Source of the DNA: Spiroplasma cantharicola
Lineage (GTDB): Bacteria; Bacillota_I; Bacilli_A; Mycoplasmatales; Mycoplasmataceae
NCBI RefSeq assembly: GCF_001281045.1
Contig: NZ_CP012622.1
Location: forward strand, 806,001-870,000
Length of the DNA stretch: 64,000 nucleotides
Reading direction: 5' to 3'
Translations under genes and position numbers: made by a program
Shown: piece after piece, positions 31,166-43,598 of the stretch
Layout: each line of letters starts with the position of its first letter
Position numbering within the stretch: the stretch's first letter is position 1
The notes under the pieces: generated by a model
What the model was told of the DNA's origin: nothing
Seen by the model: only the letters and a program-made list of their open reading frames with translations
Database searches by the model: none

Positions 31166-32887
31166 TTATTTTTTATAAATATAACTATTTGTAAAATGCT
31201 CCATTGTTGAAATAGAACTTACATAAACATTTACTCCATTAACATCTACTTTAGGAACAGCGTTTAAAATATCATTAACAAATAAAATACCTTCAACTGT
31301 AACTTCTTTTTCATCACTAAATTTAAGTTCTAATTTCTTTAATTGTTTTTTTATTTTTTTTAGTTCTTTAAGCACAAAATTTAATGGTTCGCTAAATAAA
31401 TTTGCGACATAATTTGAATTTTCAGATAAAGTATCTATTGTTCTTTTTTCATTTAATCAATCAATATTTTCTGGTGGATAAAAATTTACTAAGACAACAA
31501 AAAGTTTATTTAGTGAAGGATCATAAACAATGCTATTTACTTCAATTTTATTTTGAGTTTTATCATCAGTTGCTTTAAAAATTGAAAGATCATTTGGATT
31601 AAATACCTTTAAATTTCGAAATCTTCGTTCAATTTTTTTCAGTTGTTGATTTAACGTTAAAAAATATTCCTCTTTTAACATAGCACAGATTTTTTTAGAA
31701 ATATTGCTATCAAACAAATTATATTTTTTTTGCATATGATTTGCCATTCAAATAAATTCTGGATAAGCCACTAAAATTTTACTTTGATTTTTATTTAGAA
31801 AGGACAACAAAGGTTTTTTATAAATAAGATTATAATATTGTTCAATAGCTTTATAATTAAAATCTATTGCATTCTTATCAAACTCTAAGTTTTTGACTGT
31901 TAATTCAACTTCTTCAGATGAATAAATTCTGGGTACTGCAGCTGAATTAGGATTTAAAAGATTTGATGTAATATCATCTAAAGAATAAAAATTTTTTTTC
32001 AAAAACATATCTTTTATTATATCTATTAAATTAAAATAATCATTAAAAACAAGTGTCTCTGAAAAATTAAGGGTTTTATAATATTTAATAATTAGATTTT
32101 TAATAACATTATCATATTCCTTAATTTTTCATATTTTTAAATCGCTTACTATTTTTTTTCTTATTTCAGCTTCTTCTTGATACTCTTGTTGATCAAAAAT
32201 ATATTCATAATTTAAAGGAGCTAAAACATTTTCTGTTATTTTTGGAAAAAAAGCTTTAAGCTCACTTGCATCATTTTTATATTTAGTTAAATCACAAGAG
32301 TTTTTAACGTGTGTATAAAGTCATAAATATAAAATAATATCTTTATATCTTTCCATTGAATACACATTCTTTTTAATATATTCATCCATCCTAGAAAGAA
32401 TACTTAAATTTTCAATATTGCTATCCATAAAATACATTGCCCAAGCAGTAAGCGTTTCATAGTAACTTTTCAAACTCTTTTTATAATTTTCAAAATTAAA
32501 ACTCTTATTAGAGCTATTTTCATATTCATAAGCATACTCAGATGATGTAGTTAAAGTAATATATTCTTGTGAAACTAATCTAGCTGCTAAAAAAATAACA
32601 CTAACAACTAATGCCTTTGAAAGTTTTTTCTCTTCATTTGTTTTATTTTCTACAAATTTATTTTCTATTTTATTAAAAGAATTATTAATATAAAAATTTA
32701 ATCTAGTAGTAATTTGACTCTCCATCATTCTTTTTAAAGTTAGCATATTATTTTCATACTTTCTTAATACTGAAAATGCATCTTTTAAATCTGTACTATT
32801 AATATTAAAATAATCAAAAAAATTTAATTTTTCTTCAAAATCAAAAAAGCCATTATTACCTGATATTTTATTAAAGTTTGTTTTCAT
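31166..32887 (-). CDS. Large hypothetical protein
   Basis: This 573-residue protein has no signal peptide. One mildly hydrophobic stretch (ALVVSVIFLAARLV, near residue 92) is not clearly a membrane segment. It is rich in Asn, Lys, Tyr and Glu, with helical segments and a Lys-rich coiled-coil-like piece (LKELKKIKKQLKKLELKF) near residue 520. I do not recognise a family. ATG at 32887 has GGGG 8 bases upstream and is preferred to 32899. It ends 70 bp before the Cof-type gene and may share its transcript. Confidence 0.7.
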
Positions 32888-32970
32888 AATTTTCCCCATT
32901 AAATTTAAATTAATTATACCTTTTTTTACTCAACTTTTCATTGCTTTAATTAATCAACTATAAAAAAATT

Positions 32971-32995
32971 AAAACGCTATATAAAATAGCGTTTT
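32971..32995 (-). terminator. Terminator of the PTS/6-phospho-beta-glucosidase operon
   Basis: A perfect 10-bp stem AAAACGCTAT/ATAGCGTTTT is followed by TTAATTTTTTT-like sequence on the minus strand, just after the glucosidase stop. Confidence 0.85.
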
Positions 32996-32999
32996 AAAG

Positions 33000-34425
<1,426 letters not shown>

Positions 34426-34439
<14 letters not shown>

Positions 34440-36096
34440 TGTTAACTCCTCTTAATAAATTAATATTTTTTCTATATTCTACTTTTAATTGTTTAATCTT
34501 TATTTGATTATCTGCTTTATTTTCTTTTTGATCTAAATATGATTTTAATTGAATTTTATAATCTTGTTTTAACTTCATAATTTCTTCATTAATTTTATAA
34601 ATATCAAAATCATATTCCTCTTTAAAAATTTTTAAAGTTCTTGTATTAAAGAATTTTATTTTTGAAAGTAACAGTGTTGCAAAGAAACTTACTAATATTG
34701 TTGTTAGCATACTAAATGTTCCTCAAAGTATGCTTCCCCCAGCTCAAGTATTTAGCACTATCCCTTCAGGTGGACCTGAAACAAAACCAATAATTCCTAA
34801 AAATCCAAATGGTGCAGATGATGTTCATACTCCTGATGCTGTATATAATAAACAACCAAAGTAAGTTCCAATAACAGCTCCTATCATTGGAAAGACATAT
34901 TTAAGCGTAATTGAATAGATACAAGGTTCTGTTACCCCAGCAATAAATCCTGAAGTTGCATTTGTTCAAGCAATTTGTTTAACTTTTTTATTATTTTTAT
35001 ATCTCAAACCAAAAGCAAATGTAGCAACTGCTGTTGAAACATTAGATAAAATCAATAATCCTAAAATTAAACTTCCTTTAAATTGTGCAACATCTTGCAT
35101 AATTATTGGTGTAATAGTTCTGTGAATTCCAAATATAACCATTGGAGAATATAAAGCTCCAATTAATGGCGTAAATATATATTTAGTAATATTATTTGTC
35201 ATTAAATATTTAAAAGCTATTGATAAATAACTTGTAAATAGTAATCCAATTGGAGCAATAATTAAAATAGAAATTAATGATGTACTAACAATAACAATTA
35301 ATGGTTCTATTAGCATTCTAAAATTTCCAAAATTTGCTTTTGTTAATAGTCTTTGTATACTAACCCCAATAAAAGCAACAAGCACCATTGGAATTACTAA
35401 TCCTTCAAATGAAATTTTTCATGGGTATATAAAATCTCCAAATATATGTCATCCTGGCATTTGCCCTAGTATTGTTTCACCTTCACCAACTTTTAAATCA
35501 CTTAATGCAACTAACTTGGGATTACATAAAATTGCTCCAATAACAATACCATAAATTTCATTTCCACCCATAATTTTAAAAGTCGATCAAGCAACTCCTA
35601 TAACTATAAAATATGTAAGACCCCTTGATATTATTTCTGTAAATTCATTTAAATCCTTTAATCATTCTTTATCACTTGAGTTTGAAGTTAAAAAAATTGG
35701 CATACGTAACATTTCTCAAAATCCAATTGCAACCAATACTATTAATAAAGGTGCAAAGACTTGCGATATAAATGTTAAAAATGATTTCTTTTGTTTTTTA
35801 ACTTCTAAATTAGAATCATTTTTGTTTGGCAAATTTGATTCTAAATTAATTCCATTTTCCTCACAAAATAATTTATAAAATTTACTTACACTAGTACCAA
35901 TAATAATTTGAAATTCTCCTGAGGAGAAAATAACACCTTGAACAAATTTTAATTCTTTAATAGCTTTAGTATTAAAAAGTTTATCATCTTTTAAAACAAA
36001 GCGCAGTCTTGTCATACAATGATAGACTTTTACAATATTCTCAATACCGCCTATTAAGGAAAGTAATTTTTTAATATCTTCTTTTTTATATTCCAT
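34426..36096 (-). CDS. PTS enzyme IIBC, beta-glucoside/trehalose type
   Basis: The protein has 556 residues. The IIB domain (1-85) has the phospho-accepting Cys27 in VYHCMTRLRF; the IIC domain follows with about ten membrane segments, ending in FATLLLSKIKF. A charged tail of about 75 residues (KQDYKIQLKSYLDQKE) follows and looks helical. There is no IIA domain, so a separate IIA must donate phosphate. ATG at 36096 has GGAGG 5 bases upstream. The overlapping GH1 gene points to a beta-glucoside substrate. The RpiR gene lies upstream in the same direction. Confidence 0.88.
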
Positions 36097-36104
36097 AATA
36101 ACCT

Positions 36105-36133
36105 CCATATATATTTTTGCAAAATATATATGG
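36105..36133. promoter_or_regulatory. Perfect 13-bp inverted repeat upstream of the PTS gene
   Basis: CCATATATATTTT and AAAATATATATGG are separated by TGC and lie immediately upstream of the PTS ribosome binding site. It may be the operator for the neighbouring RpiR protein or an RNA hairpin near the start site. Confidence 0.5.
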
Positions 36134-36147
36134 AATGAAAAGTTAAA

Positions 36148-36178
36148 TGAACTAGTTTGGTTTTTACAAACTAGTTCA
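36148..36178. promoter_or_regulatory. Perfect 12-bp inverted repeat between rpiR and PTS genes
   Basis: TGAACTAGTTTG and CAAACTAGTTCA flank a 7-base spacer and end against the rpiR stop codon. No long T-run follows on the minus strand, so an operator or anti-terminator-like hairpin is as likely as a terminator. Confidence 0.45.
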
Positions 36179-36928
36179 TTATAAATTTAATTTAAAGTCT
36201 AAATATTTTCAAAGATATATTAATTGAAAATTTCTATCAAGGTATCCCTTACTAAAATGTTCATTGTCAAAATAAATTGATCTTACTTTTTTTGAATTTA
36301 AATAATGTTCTCAATTTAAAGAAGCAATTACAATTATATTTGAATTTTTATTATAAACATATTCAAAAAAACCTCGTAATGAATCTGTATCTCTTCCTGA
36401 AAGTATAAAAATTGAATTTATTTCATTGTAATTTTTACTTTTAATACTAATTATATCTTTATCTAATTTAATTAATCTAACATTCATATTATTTTTTTCT
36501 AAAATATCTTCAAGAAAGTACGTCGAATAATAGGTTTGATAACCTGAAAAAATATGAAATTCATTTTTAGTGTTTCCAGAAAAAAAACTTTCAATTTTTT
36601 CAAAATTTGCTATTGCTCATTTTTCTAAATGTTGAATAGTTGTAGAAAATTCTTTTTCTATTTGATTTATATTTGATTTATTTGAATCAAAATTATTTTC
36701 ATATTCTATTTTTAATCTTATTTGTAATTCCCTATATCCGCTTACTAAAGCTGCTTTTGAAAATGCTGTAATTGTTGCTTTAGAACAATTACAAATATAT
36801 GCTAAATCATCTTGTGTTCTAAATATACCATTTGAAAAATCTTCTAAAATTTTCTTAGATATTATTCTATATATTGTATTTCTATTTTCTCTACCCAGAT
36901 TATCTATTCTTGTATATATCGAATTCAT
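36179..36928 (-). CDS. RpiR-family transcriptional regulator
   Basis: This 249-residue protein has an N-terminal helix-turn-helix (TQDDLAYICNCSKATITAF, residues about 38-56) of the RpiR/MurR type and a C-terminal SIS-like sugar-phosphate binding region (IFSGYQTYYSTYFLEDIL, then FILSGRDTDSL). These proteins sense phosphosugars and control sugar uptake genes. It lies directly upstream of the PTS/glucosidase pair, so it probably controls them in response to a phospho-glucoside. The promoter is probably in 36929-37020, where TATAAT-like sequences occur. Confidence 0.8.
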
Positions 36929-37020
36929 TTTTTCTTTTCCTAATAATATAAATATTATAGAATATAAAATTAATATTTAATAAAAATTTGTTAGTTAATT
37001 AAAAAGTAGTTATAAATAAA

Positions 37021-37043
37021 AAAAGGAAATATAATTTCCTTTT
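37021..37043 (-). terminator. Terminator of the lipoprotein gene
   Basis: A 10-bp perfect stem AAAAGGAAAT/ATTTCCTTTT with loop ATA is followed by T residues on the minus strand, 15 bp past the stop. Confidence 0.85.
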
Positions 37044-37057
37044 AAAATAACTATTTC

Positions 37058-38815
37058 TTATCCTTTTGGTTTTTTAAATAGATAATTTTTATTAGCATTA
37101 CTTGTTATTTGTGATATTTTTGTTTGACTATTACTAATTGCATGTAATCTAATATTAAAAAAACCTAAATTTAACTCCAAATCCCTAGTACTAGCTTTTT
37201 TATCTTCAAGTTTAATTCCAACTTTATCATAATAAAATTTATGACTATATCTAAATTTAATTGCAAATCTGTTTATATTCGCTTGCTCCAAAATTTTTTC
37301 ATTTAAATCTGAATCTTGAACTTTACCGCTTAATACTTCAGCTAATTGCTCTGTTGAAAATAATTTTTCTGAAAAATTATCATCAAGATATTTTCAAAAA
37401 TCAAAATTATCTTTTTCACTTGGATCAAATATTGCCAATGTTGGTCCAGCATTTTCCTCTTTTGAAACATCTTTGAAATTATAATTTTCATGAATAACAT
37501 TAATAGAATTAAATAAATTATTTGATAATGAACTTAAAGTTTTAGAGTTATTCATTGAATAATCAAATGGCAAACTAAGATCTGGTAGTGCAAAGAAATC
37601 ATCGTTATATGTAACTGTAAGATTACTAATATTAATAAAACCATAATTCAGTACATTTGTTGATGAAAAATCTTCTGGATTTAAATTTAATTTTTTTATG
37701 TACTCTTTGTAAGCACTATTAAATTTGTCAAATTTATTACCTTTATCCAATCAAAATTGAATAACTTTTTGAGCATCAAATACATTATAACCTTCTTGAT
37801 TTCCTAATAAATAATTTTCTATAAATTTATAATTATCATCATATTTGTCAAATATTATTGAATCAGTAGTTAGAAAATTATCTGTTTCAATATATCTATT
37901 ATCAGAAGCTAATTTTACATTTTGTCCGCTTAAATTAAATTCTAATTCAGATTGATCTTTAAAGATTGTGTTTAACTCTTTATCAATTATCTCTTTACGT
38001 AAAATTCCTTCTTGATTTGTGATATCTAAATATTTTATTAAAGGTTCTTCAGTCGATTTATAACCTTCTTCTGCATTTTCAAAAAGAGATTCATTTGTTA
38101 AGTGCAAAGCACTTTCATTACTTTTAAAGATTTCTGCTTGATAATTTTCTAAAAAGTTTGAAACAAGTGAAGCAAATACTTTATCATTTGTTAAAGAAAA
38201 AACTAAATTATATCCAGAATATGTTTTTGTTTGATTTTTTCCATCTCTACTATAATTTCACTCAAATTCAATCTCTACTTGAAATTGATAAATTTCATTT
38301 TCATCATTATCAGAATTACCATTTAAAATGCTTGTTTTGAATTCATTTTTAATATTCATTTTTTCATATACATTATCAACATTTGCTAAAAAATAAGAAT
38401 AACCATTATCAATATCTTTTTTTAACTCATTTAAATTTTGACTCAATTCATTTAAGTTTAATACATTTTTTAAGTCTTCTTCAAGAAGTAATTTTTGATC
38501 TTCTTGACCTTCAAAAGTTCCATTACCACTATCATCTACTTCTAGTTCTGCTAAACTTTTGTAATTAAGTAATTTATATCCCTTTGGATTATCATTTTTA
38601 TCTTTAATAACATTAACTAATTTTGAAGAGTTATTTGCTAAATGCTTTGAAAATATATTATTAACTTCATTTTGTAAGTTTTCAAGTATCTTATCATAAT
38701 CTGGTTCCGGAGGACCTATTTCTGGGTCTGGTTTTTTATTACCACATGCTATTACAGTAACACTTGTTGATGCAACAAGTGTTACTGAACCTAATAAACT
38801 TAATAATTTTTTCAT
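37058..38815 (-). CDS. Lipoprotein, paralogue of the ABC-operon lipoprotein
   Basis: This 585-residue protein has a lipoprotein leader ending TVIACGN (Cys24) and a Pro-rich linker (KKPDPEIGPPEPD). The first 130 residues align with the lipoprotein at 7508-9358 (FSKHLANN block, then KNVLNLNELSQNLNELK). The rest diverges and is Asn/Asp/Lys rich. It has no transporter genes beside it, unlike its paralogue, and has its own terminator. It is surface-exposed by inference; role unknown. Confidence 0.82.
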
Positions 38816-38913
38816 ATTTTTCTCCTTATATGTATAACATATACATATATCTTAATTAGAAATACTATAAAAAATTTTAAATATTATAAAATGATTTTTG
38901 AAATTAGTTAAAT

Positions 38914-39156
38914 CTAAATTTTTGTATATTCTTTTAATAAACAACTTTCACAAATTTCTTTCAATCTATTTAATTGACTTATTAAAATAAAATTAGCTGG
39001 ATTACCACATTGAATACACAAAGAATTATTATTAGATAATTTTGCTCCTGTATTAGTTATAATGCAATCTTTACAAAAAAATACTATACTATTTACTTGA
39101 TTAATTTTTTTATAAGTTGCTGGCTTCTTACAATTTTCACATAAATATTTTTCCAT
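38914..39156 (-). CDS. Small protein with two Cys4 zinc-finger-like units
   Basis: This 80-residue protein has two similar halves: CENCKKPA...FFCKDC and CIQCGNPA...ICESC. Each has two CxxC pairs spaced to hold one Zn ion, which suggests an internal duplication. No other domain is visible. The start was chosen at ATG 39156; an in-frame GTG 9 bases upstream is possible. Such small zinc-ribbon proteins often bind nucleic acid or partner proteins, but no specific role can be given. It lies next to the candidate RNA at 39307-39555. Confidence 0.75.
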   Translation of the reverse strand: MEKYLCENCKKPATYKKINQVNSIVFFCKDCIITNTGAKLSNNNSLCIQCGNPANFILISQLNRLKEICESCLLKEYTKI

Positions 39157-39306
39157 TATTTTCACTTCAATTCTTATATCTTAATTATATTTAAAAATGG
39201 TTAAATATAAAGTTTTTATTATTAAATTCGAACTTCTTTTTAAAACATAAAATTTTAAAGTTTTAAAAAAAAATTTGATTTTTAAACTTTTTTTTGATAT
39301 ATTTAT

Positions 39307-39555
39307 TAATGTCCTTTGGACAGGGCTATGAACATTAAATTTTGATGTTACAAATTCGTCAATAGTTTGTAAATTTCATTCTTTAATTCAATATAACATC
39401 CTTTCTTTCGATTAGGTCACTTTGTTCTCATAGCCTTTTACGTGACCTTTCATTACTCATTCATATCTTTTTAATTATTAGCAAATCAATAATATGCGAA
39501 AGCATGATTAATAATAATATATAAAAAAAGCACTTCCCTAAAGTGCTTTTTTTAT
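39307..39555 (+). ncRNA. Candidate structured RNA with a pseudoknot and 3' terminator
   Basis: The gap between genes contains nested pairings: GTCC/GGAC hairpin (39311-39321); GATGTTA (39344-39350) with TAACATC (39394-39400) enclosing ACAAA/TTTGT; AGGTCAC (39414-39420) with GTGACCT (39442-39448). The loop of the last stem contains TCATAGCC (39428-39435), which can pair with GGCTATGA (39324-39331), giving an 8-bp pseudoknot. A hairpin ATGC-GAAA-GCAT (39494-39505) with a GNRA-type loop follows, then a strong terminator. The GAAA loop and terminator favour the plus strand. It lacks hallmarks of tmRNA, SRP RNA or RNase P RNA. Expression is inferred only. Confidence 0.5.
39523..39553. terminator. 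Strong bidirectional terminator
   Basis: A perfect 13-bp stem AAAAAAAGCACTT/AAGTGCTTTTTTT with loop CCCTA. It could end the plus-strand RNA candidate and the convergent acidic protein gene. Confidence 0.9.
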
Positions 39556-39574
39556 ATATTATTTTAAACAATAA

Positions 39575-40300
39575 TTATTTTCCTTTTCTTAAATTTTTTT
39601 CTTCTTTTTTCAATCTTTTTAATTCTTTTTTAGATTTAGGTTCATCAATATTTTGTCTATTTAAATATGCTTTTTCGGCCTCATCTAATTCAACTTGACT
39701 TTGTTGTGAAGCAATAATCTTTTCATCAATTTTATTTTTATCCACTTCAGATTCTTCTTTGATAGACTCTTCGTTTTGAGATTTAGATTCTTCTTCCTCA
39801 TCATCATCGTCAAAGGTTTCGTCTTCTTCCTCTACAGTTTCTTCTTCCTCTAAAATTTCTTCTTCTTCCTCATCATCAGAATTTACAATAATTGATTTTA
39901 AAATTTCATTCTCATTTAAAATAGCTGTTTTTTCTTCAATAACTGAGTTAATTTTATTATTAAGATCTTTAAGTTTTTCTTGTAATTCCTTATTTTCCTT
40001 ACTCATATCTTGAGGAATAGCCATAGTATTATTAACATTATTATGATTCAGATTACATTGTCCATGAGAACAACAATTATATACTCTTCTTACTCTATTC
40101 TGACTTTTAGGAATAGGAGTTACAACTGTAGTTGGTGGATTATAAAATTTATTAATATTATTTGGGAACCCAAAATTAATAGTATTTGCTGCTTGAACAA
40201 AATTAGTTGCATCTTCTAACTTAATAAATTTAGCCACTAATAAATTAGATAAAGTATTAATTACACAATAACTTCCATTAATAAAATTTATAATATACAT
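39575..40300 (-). CDS. Acidic coiled-coil protein of unknown function
   Basis: This 241-residue protein has three zones: an N-terminal 60-residue folded-looking part (YIINFINGSYCVINTLSNLL), a central coiled coil (about 105-145, ENKELQEKLKDLNNKINSV), and a highly acidic tract (about 150-180, runs of Glu and Asp) followed by a basic C-terminus (KKELKRLKKEEKNLRKGK). A CCSHGQC cluster lies between the first two. No signal peptide. ATG at 40300 has GGGGGTTAAG upstream and is preferred to 40315. Family not recognised. Confidence 0.7.
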   Translation of the reverse strand: MYIINFINGSYCVINTLSNLLVAKFIKLEDATNFVQAANTINFGFPNNINKFYNPPTTVVTPIPKSQNRVRRVYNCCSHGQCNLNHNNVNNTMAIPQDMSKENKELQEKLKDLNNKINSVIEEKTAILNENEILKSIIVNSDDEEEEEILEEEETVEEEDETFDDDDEEEESKSQNEESIKEESEVDKNKIDEKIIASQQSQVELDEAEKAYLNRQNIDEPKSKKELKRLKKEEKNLRKGK

Positions 40301-40421
40301 TTTCTTAACCCCCATTTGTAGAAAAAATTATCTACTAAATTATTATAACACAAAAAAAACACTTTTTTAAAGTTATATATTATAACCAATAATATTACTA
40401 ATTACTAGTATTTTAGCAATA

Positions 40422-42707
40422 TTATTTCAAAGATGAATTATAATCAGGATTCTTAGGATTACTTGAAACATATTTCTTTCAATAAGTATTTACTTTATCT
40501 TTATATTGATTTGGAATTGCTACCAATGAGTAAAATTCACCATAAAGCCTATTTTCATCTTGTCACCAATTACTTGATTCACTTAAATCCTGATCATATC
40601 TTTTTCCATAAATATTTGTTTGACCTGCATAAATATTAAGTTTAAATTCTGATTCTCAAATTGTTTCTATACCCTTTTGAAATATTTCTTCTCTATTGGT
40701 TGAATTGCTGTTACTATTTTGATCAGTAATAACAACAGCTACTTCCTGTTCTTTTAACAATTTTGCAAAAGCAATATCATCGTCTGCTTTATTGAAATCA
40801 CCTTTACCTATTTTTCAATAATCAAGTGAAATATCTGAATTGTGAATTCCAATTTTATTATTTGAATCAAATGAGAATATATCTGATAATTTTTCATTTG
40901 CTTTATTGTTTATCAATGCTAATAAGTGATAAATTCTTCATGATTCGTCTGTGATACCAACTGTTGAACCATTTGGATCTAAACTAATAGCTTTTTCCAA
41001 AGCTTTAAGCATTTTATTTTCAATAATTTCTTCACTTGGATCAGCAATCGTTTCATCAAAGTCAAAAATATCATAGTTTATAGAAATCTTTTTCTCATAT
41101 TTTTTTAATAATTCAGCACTTGTATAATCTTTTTCATCATCATGTTTAAAAAATCTATGATGTAAAAATATATTTCTAAATCCCTTATCTGCAATATAAT
41201 TATCATTTGGTCTATTATTATCAGGAGAATATCATTGTTCTTCTCCTCCCTTAATTGGAGTTGAATTACCTCAATATTGAACTTCAAATTTATATTGATT
41301 ATCAAAACCAAAGTCTAAATAATCATTTACCAAAGTTAAAGGTATTTGTTTTTGATTATTAGATACAGTTTTAAATAAAGTTGCATTTAAATCTCCATTG
41401 TAAAAAGCTTTATGATAACTATATGGATCATTTCTATCTCTTGAATCTTCAATTACTGCTTTCAAAGTTTCTCTGAAACTATTTTTACTAATTGATTTAA
41501 AAACACAATCCTCATTTTGAATTGTATCTAACATATTAATTAATGTCTCTACATTTTTTAAATTAGAATTAACTGATGATAATTGACTAATGTCTTCACA
41601 TAATCTTCTAAGTTTATTTATCATCGATTTAACTATAATTAAAGATTCTTCTTCTTCACCTTCATTTGCCAATAATGGATTACCATCTTTATCTTTTAAA
41701 TTTTTTCTATCAATTGAGTTCGTCATTAAAATAACATAAATTTGATTTTTTATAACATTTGCAATATGCTCAGGTTTTAAACCCTCACCAATAAAAAATG
41801 GATTGTTTAAAAGATAGTCATTTAAAGCATCTTCAATTTCTTGTTTGCTTACTTGTAAAACCTTATTTACAAAGTCTAACATAATAATTTTATTATTGAC
41901 AAAATCAGTTGCACTAGGCGAATAATTAAAAAAACCTATTGGAATTGAACCAACATTTTCATTTAAAATTTTATCCAATTCAATTAATTCACTTGAATTA
42001 GCATAACCTTGATAAATAACTCCCAAATCAGGGTTATTAGGATTTAAAAAGCTATCTTGAGTATTAGCAGTGTCACCACCATAAATTACTTTTTCATTTG
42101 ATAATTCTCGTTGAACTTTACCATAGTTATTTGCAACAACTCTTCTATTTATATTAATTCTTGCATATTTGGCACGCTCAACACCATTTCATCCAGTTTT
42201 ATCTTGATTTAAAAAAGTAACAGATAAAGATCATTTAGATTCATCCTCTTTTTCATTTCTTTTATTCATTCATCCACTAACATTATTAAATAGAGATAAA
42301 TCCTCTTTTGCTAATAAATCCTTAATTGACCATTGTGATTGTCAAGTTAATTTATTTGCAATTCACCCATATCCAGGTACTTTTGAAGATATTTCATTTA
42401 ATAATTGATTTGACATAATAAAAACTCCTAAACTTTGTTTCAAAAATGAACCATTAGGATTTTTATTAATTAATTCATTTAAGTCCAAAGCCTTTATAAT
42501 TGCATCAATTTCTTCTGGAGAAACTAAAGTATTGATTTTAACACCATTTTTAACTAAATCTTTGGTTGTTAAATTATAAATAGACATAATTTTTTCTTCA
42601 TCAGTGTAAGTTAAACTAAGATCAAGTCCACCTTTACAAGCAACGACACTTACAGATGAAAAAACTGCTACACTTAAAGACCCTAAAATAGCACATAATT
42701 TTTTCAT
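40422..42707 (-). CDS. Large lipoprotein paired with a membrane protein
   Basis: This 761-residue protein has a lipoprotein leader ending SVVACKG (Cys24). The mature part is hydrophilic, rich in Asn, Asp, Lys and Ile, with blocks such as DLSLFNNVSGWMNKRN and IFDFDETIADPSEE. The early part (LTTKDLVKNGVKINTLVS) predicts helices. It follows a membrane protein gene (42747-43478) by 39 bp in the same direction, so the two are probably co-transcribed and may work together at the cell surface. I do not recognise a domain. Confidence 0.8.
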
Positions 42708-42746
42708 AATTTAACTTCCTTTCAATTTTATTTTATTATACTATTG

Positions 42747-43478
42747 TTACTCTTGTTTTTTCTTCTTGTTTGCCTTTATTTCTAATTTTTGAAGTTTTAA
42801 TTCACGTTTAATTTCTTTTCTTTTATATCTTCAATTGTTAAACATATCAATAAGTCTTTGAAATTGCTTTCCAACTCAAGAAAGTACCATCCAGATTACT
42901 CAAAAAATTATAATTGAAGCAAATAAACAACCTATTGAGTAGTATAAGATTCCACATACTCCAGCAATTCTTTCTCCAATATTATCACTAAACCCATTTG
43001 AAACAGCTCTATAAGCTTGATGAGGAAGAATACCCCCACCACCAAGATAAGTTAAAAGTCCTGGAATTATTATAAAAACCGTAGCTATTGCTAAGAAATG
43101 AATAAAAGTTGACCAATATAAATACTTTTTTTTAGGAACATCAATAAATTTATCACTCAATTTCTCTTGAATTAATCAATTTGTAAAAGTGAAATATAAA
43201 AATGGAATAATTGGAATAATTGGAATATAACCAATAATTGATGCTGCAAAAATGAAACCTTGACTAGATTTAGGTTCATGTCTTGATTCTCCCAACAATG
43301 AGTATAGTCCCTTAAATCAATAATGAAAGCCCCCATTTGCATGTGGCACTGCATACGAAAGTGATAACATAAAAATTTGAAAAATTAACAATCCTATAAT
43401 TGTACTTATCATTCAAAACATTTTATATAACCTTTTATATGGCCTTAATCTTATTAAAAACTGACTAATTTTTTTCAT
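42747..43478 (-). CDS. Four-helix membrane protein
   Basis: This 243-residue protein has about four hydrophobic segments: MISTIIGLLIFQIFMLSL, GFIFAASIIGYIPIIPIIPF, FIHFLAIATVFIIIPGLL and GILYYSIGCLFASIIIFWVI. A basic C-terminal tail follows (KEIKRELKLQKLEIKANKKK). It also has a glycine-rich loop (GGGGILP). Several TGA codons are read as Trp. It precedes the lipoprotein gene and diverges from ispH. Function unknown. Confidence 0.72.
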
Positions 43479-43553
43479 ATTTTTACTCCATAATAATATT
43501 TTAAATGAAAAACTCTATTTTAATTTAAGAAAAACAAAAAAATACTTTATTAA

Positions 43554-43578
43554 TTTTACTATTAAATAGATAGTAAAA
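43554..43578. promoter_or_regulatory. Inverted repeat upstream of ispH
   Basis: TTTTACTAT and ATAGTAAAA form a 9-bp repeat with a 7-base spacer, ending 8 bases before the GTGAGGT ribosome binding site of ispH. It lies between divergent promoters and may be an operator or leader hairpin. Confidence 0.35.
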
Positions 43579-43598
43579 TAAGAAAAGTGAGGTATTTA

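Noticed and set aside
39307-39555. tmRNA, SRP RNA, RNase P RNA or a T-box leader
   Set aside because: The tRNA-like end of tmRNA, the GGAAGGAAGCAG-type loop of SRP RNA, the conserved GAGGAAAGUC of RNase P RNA and T-box signatures are all absent.
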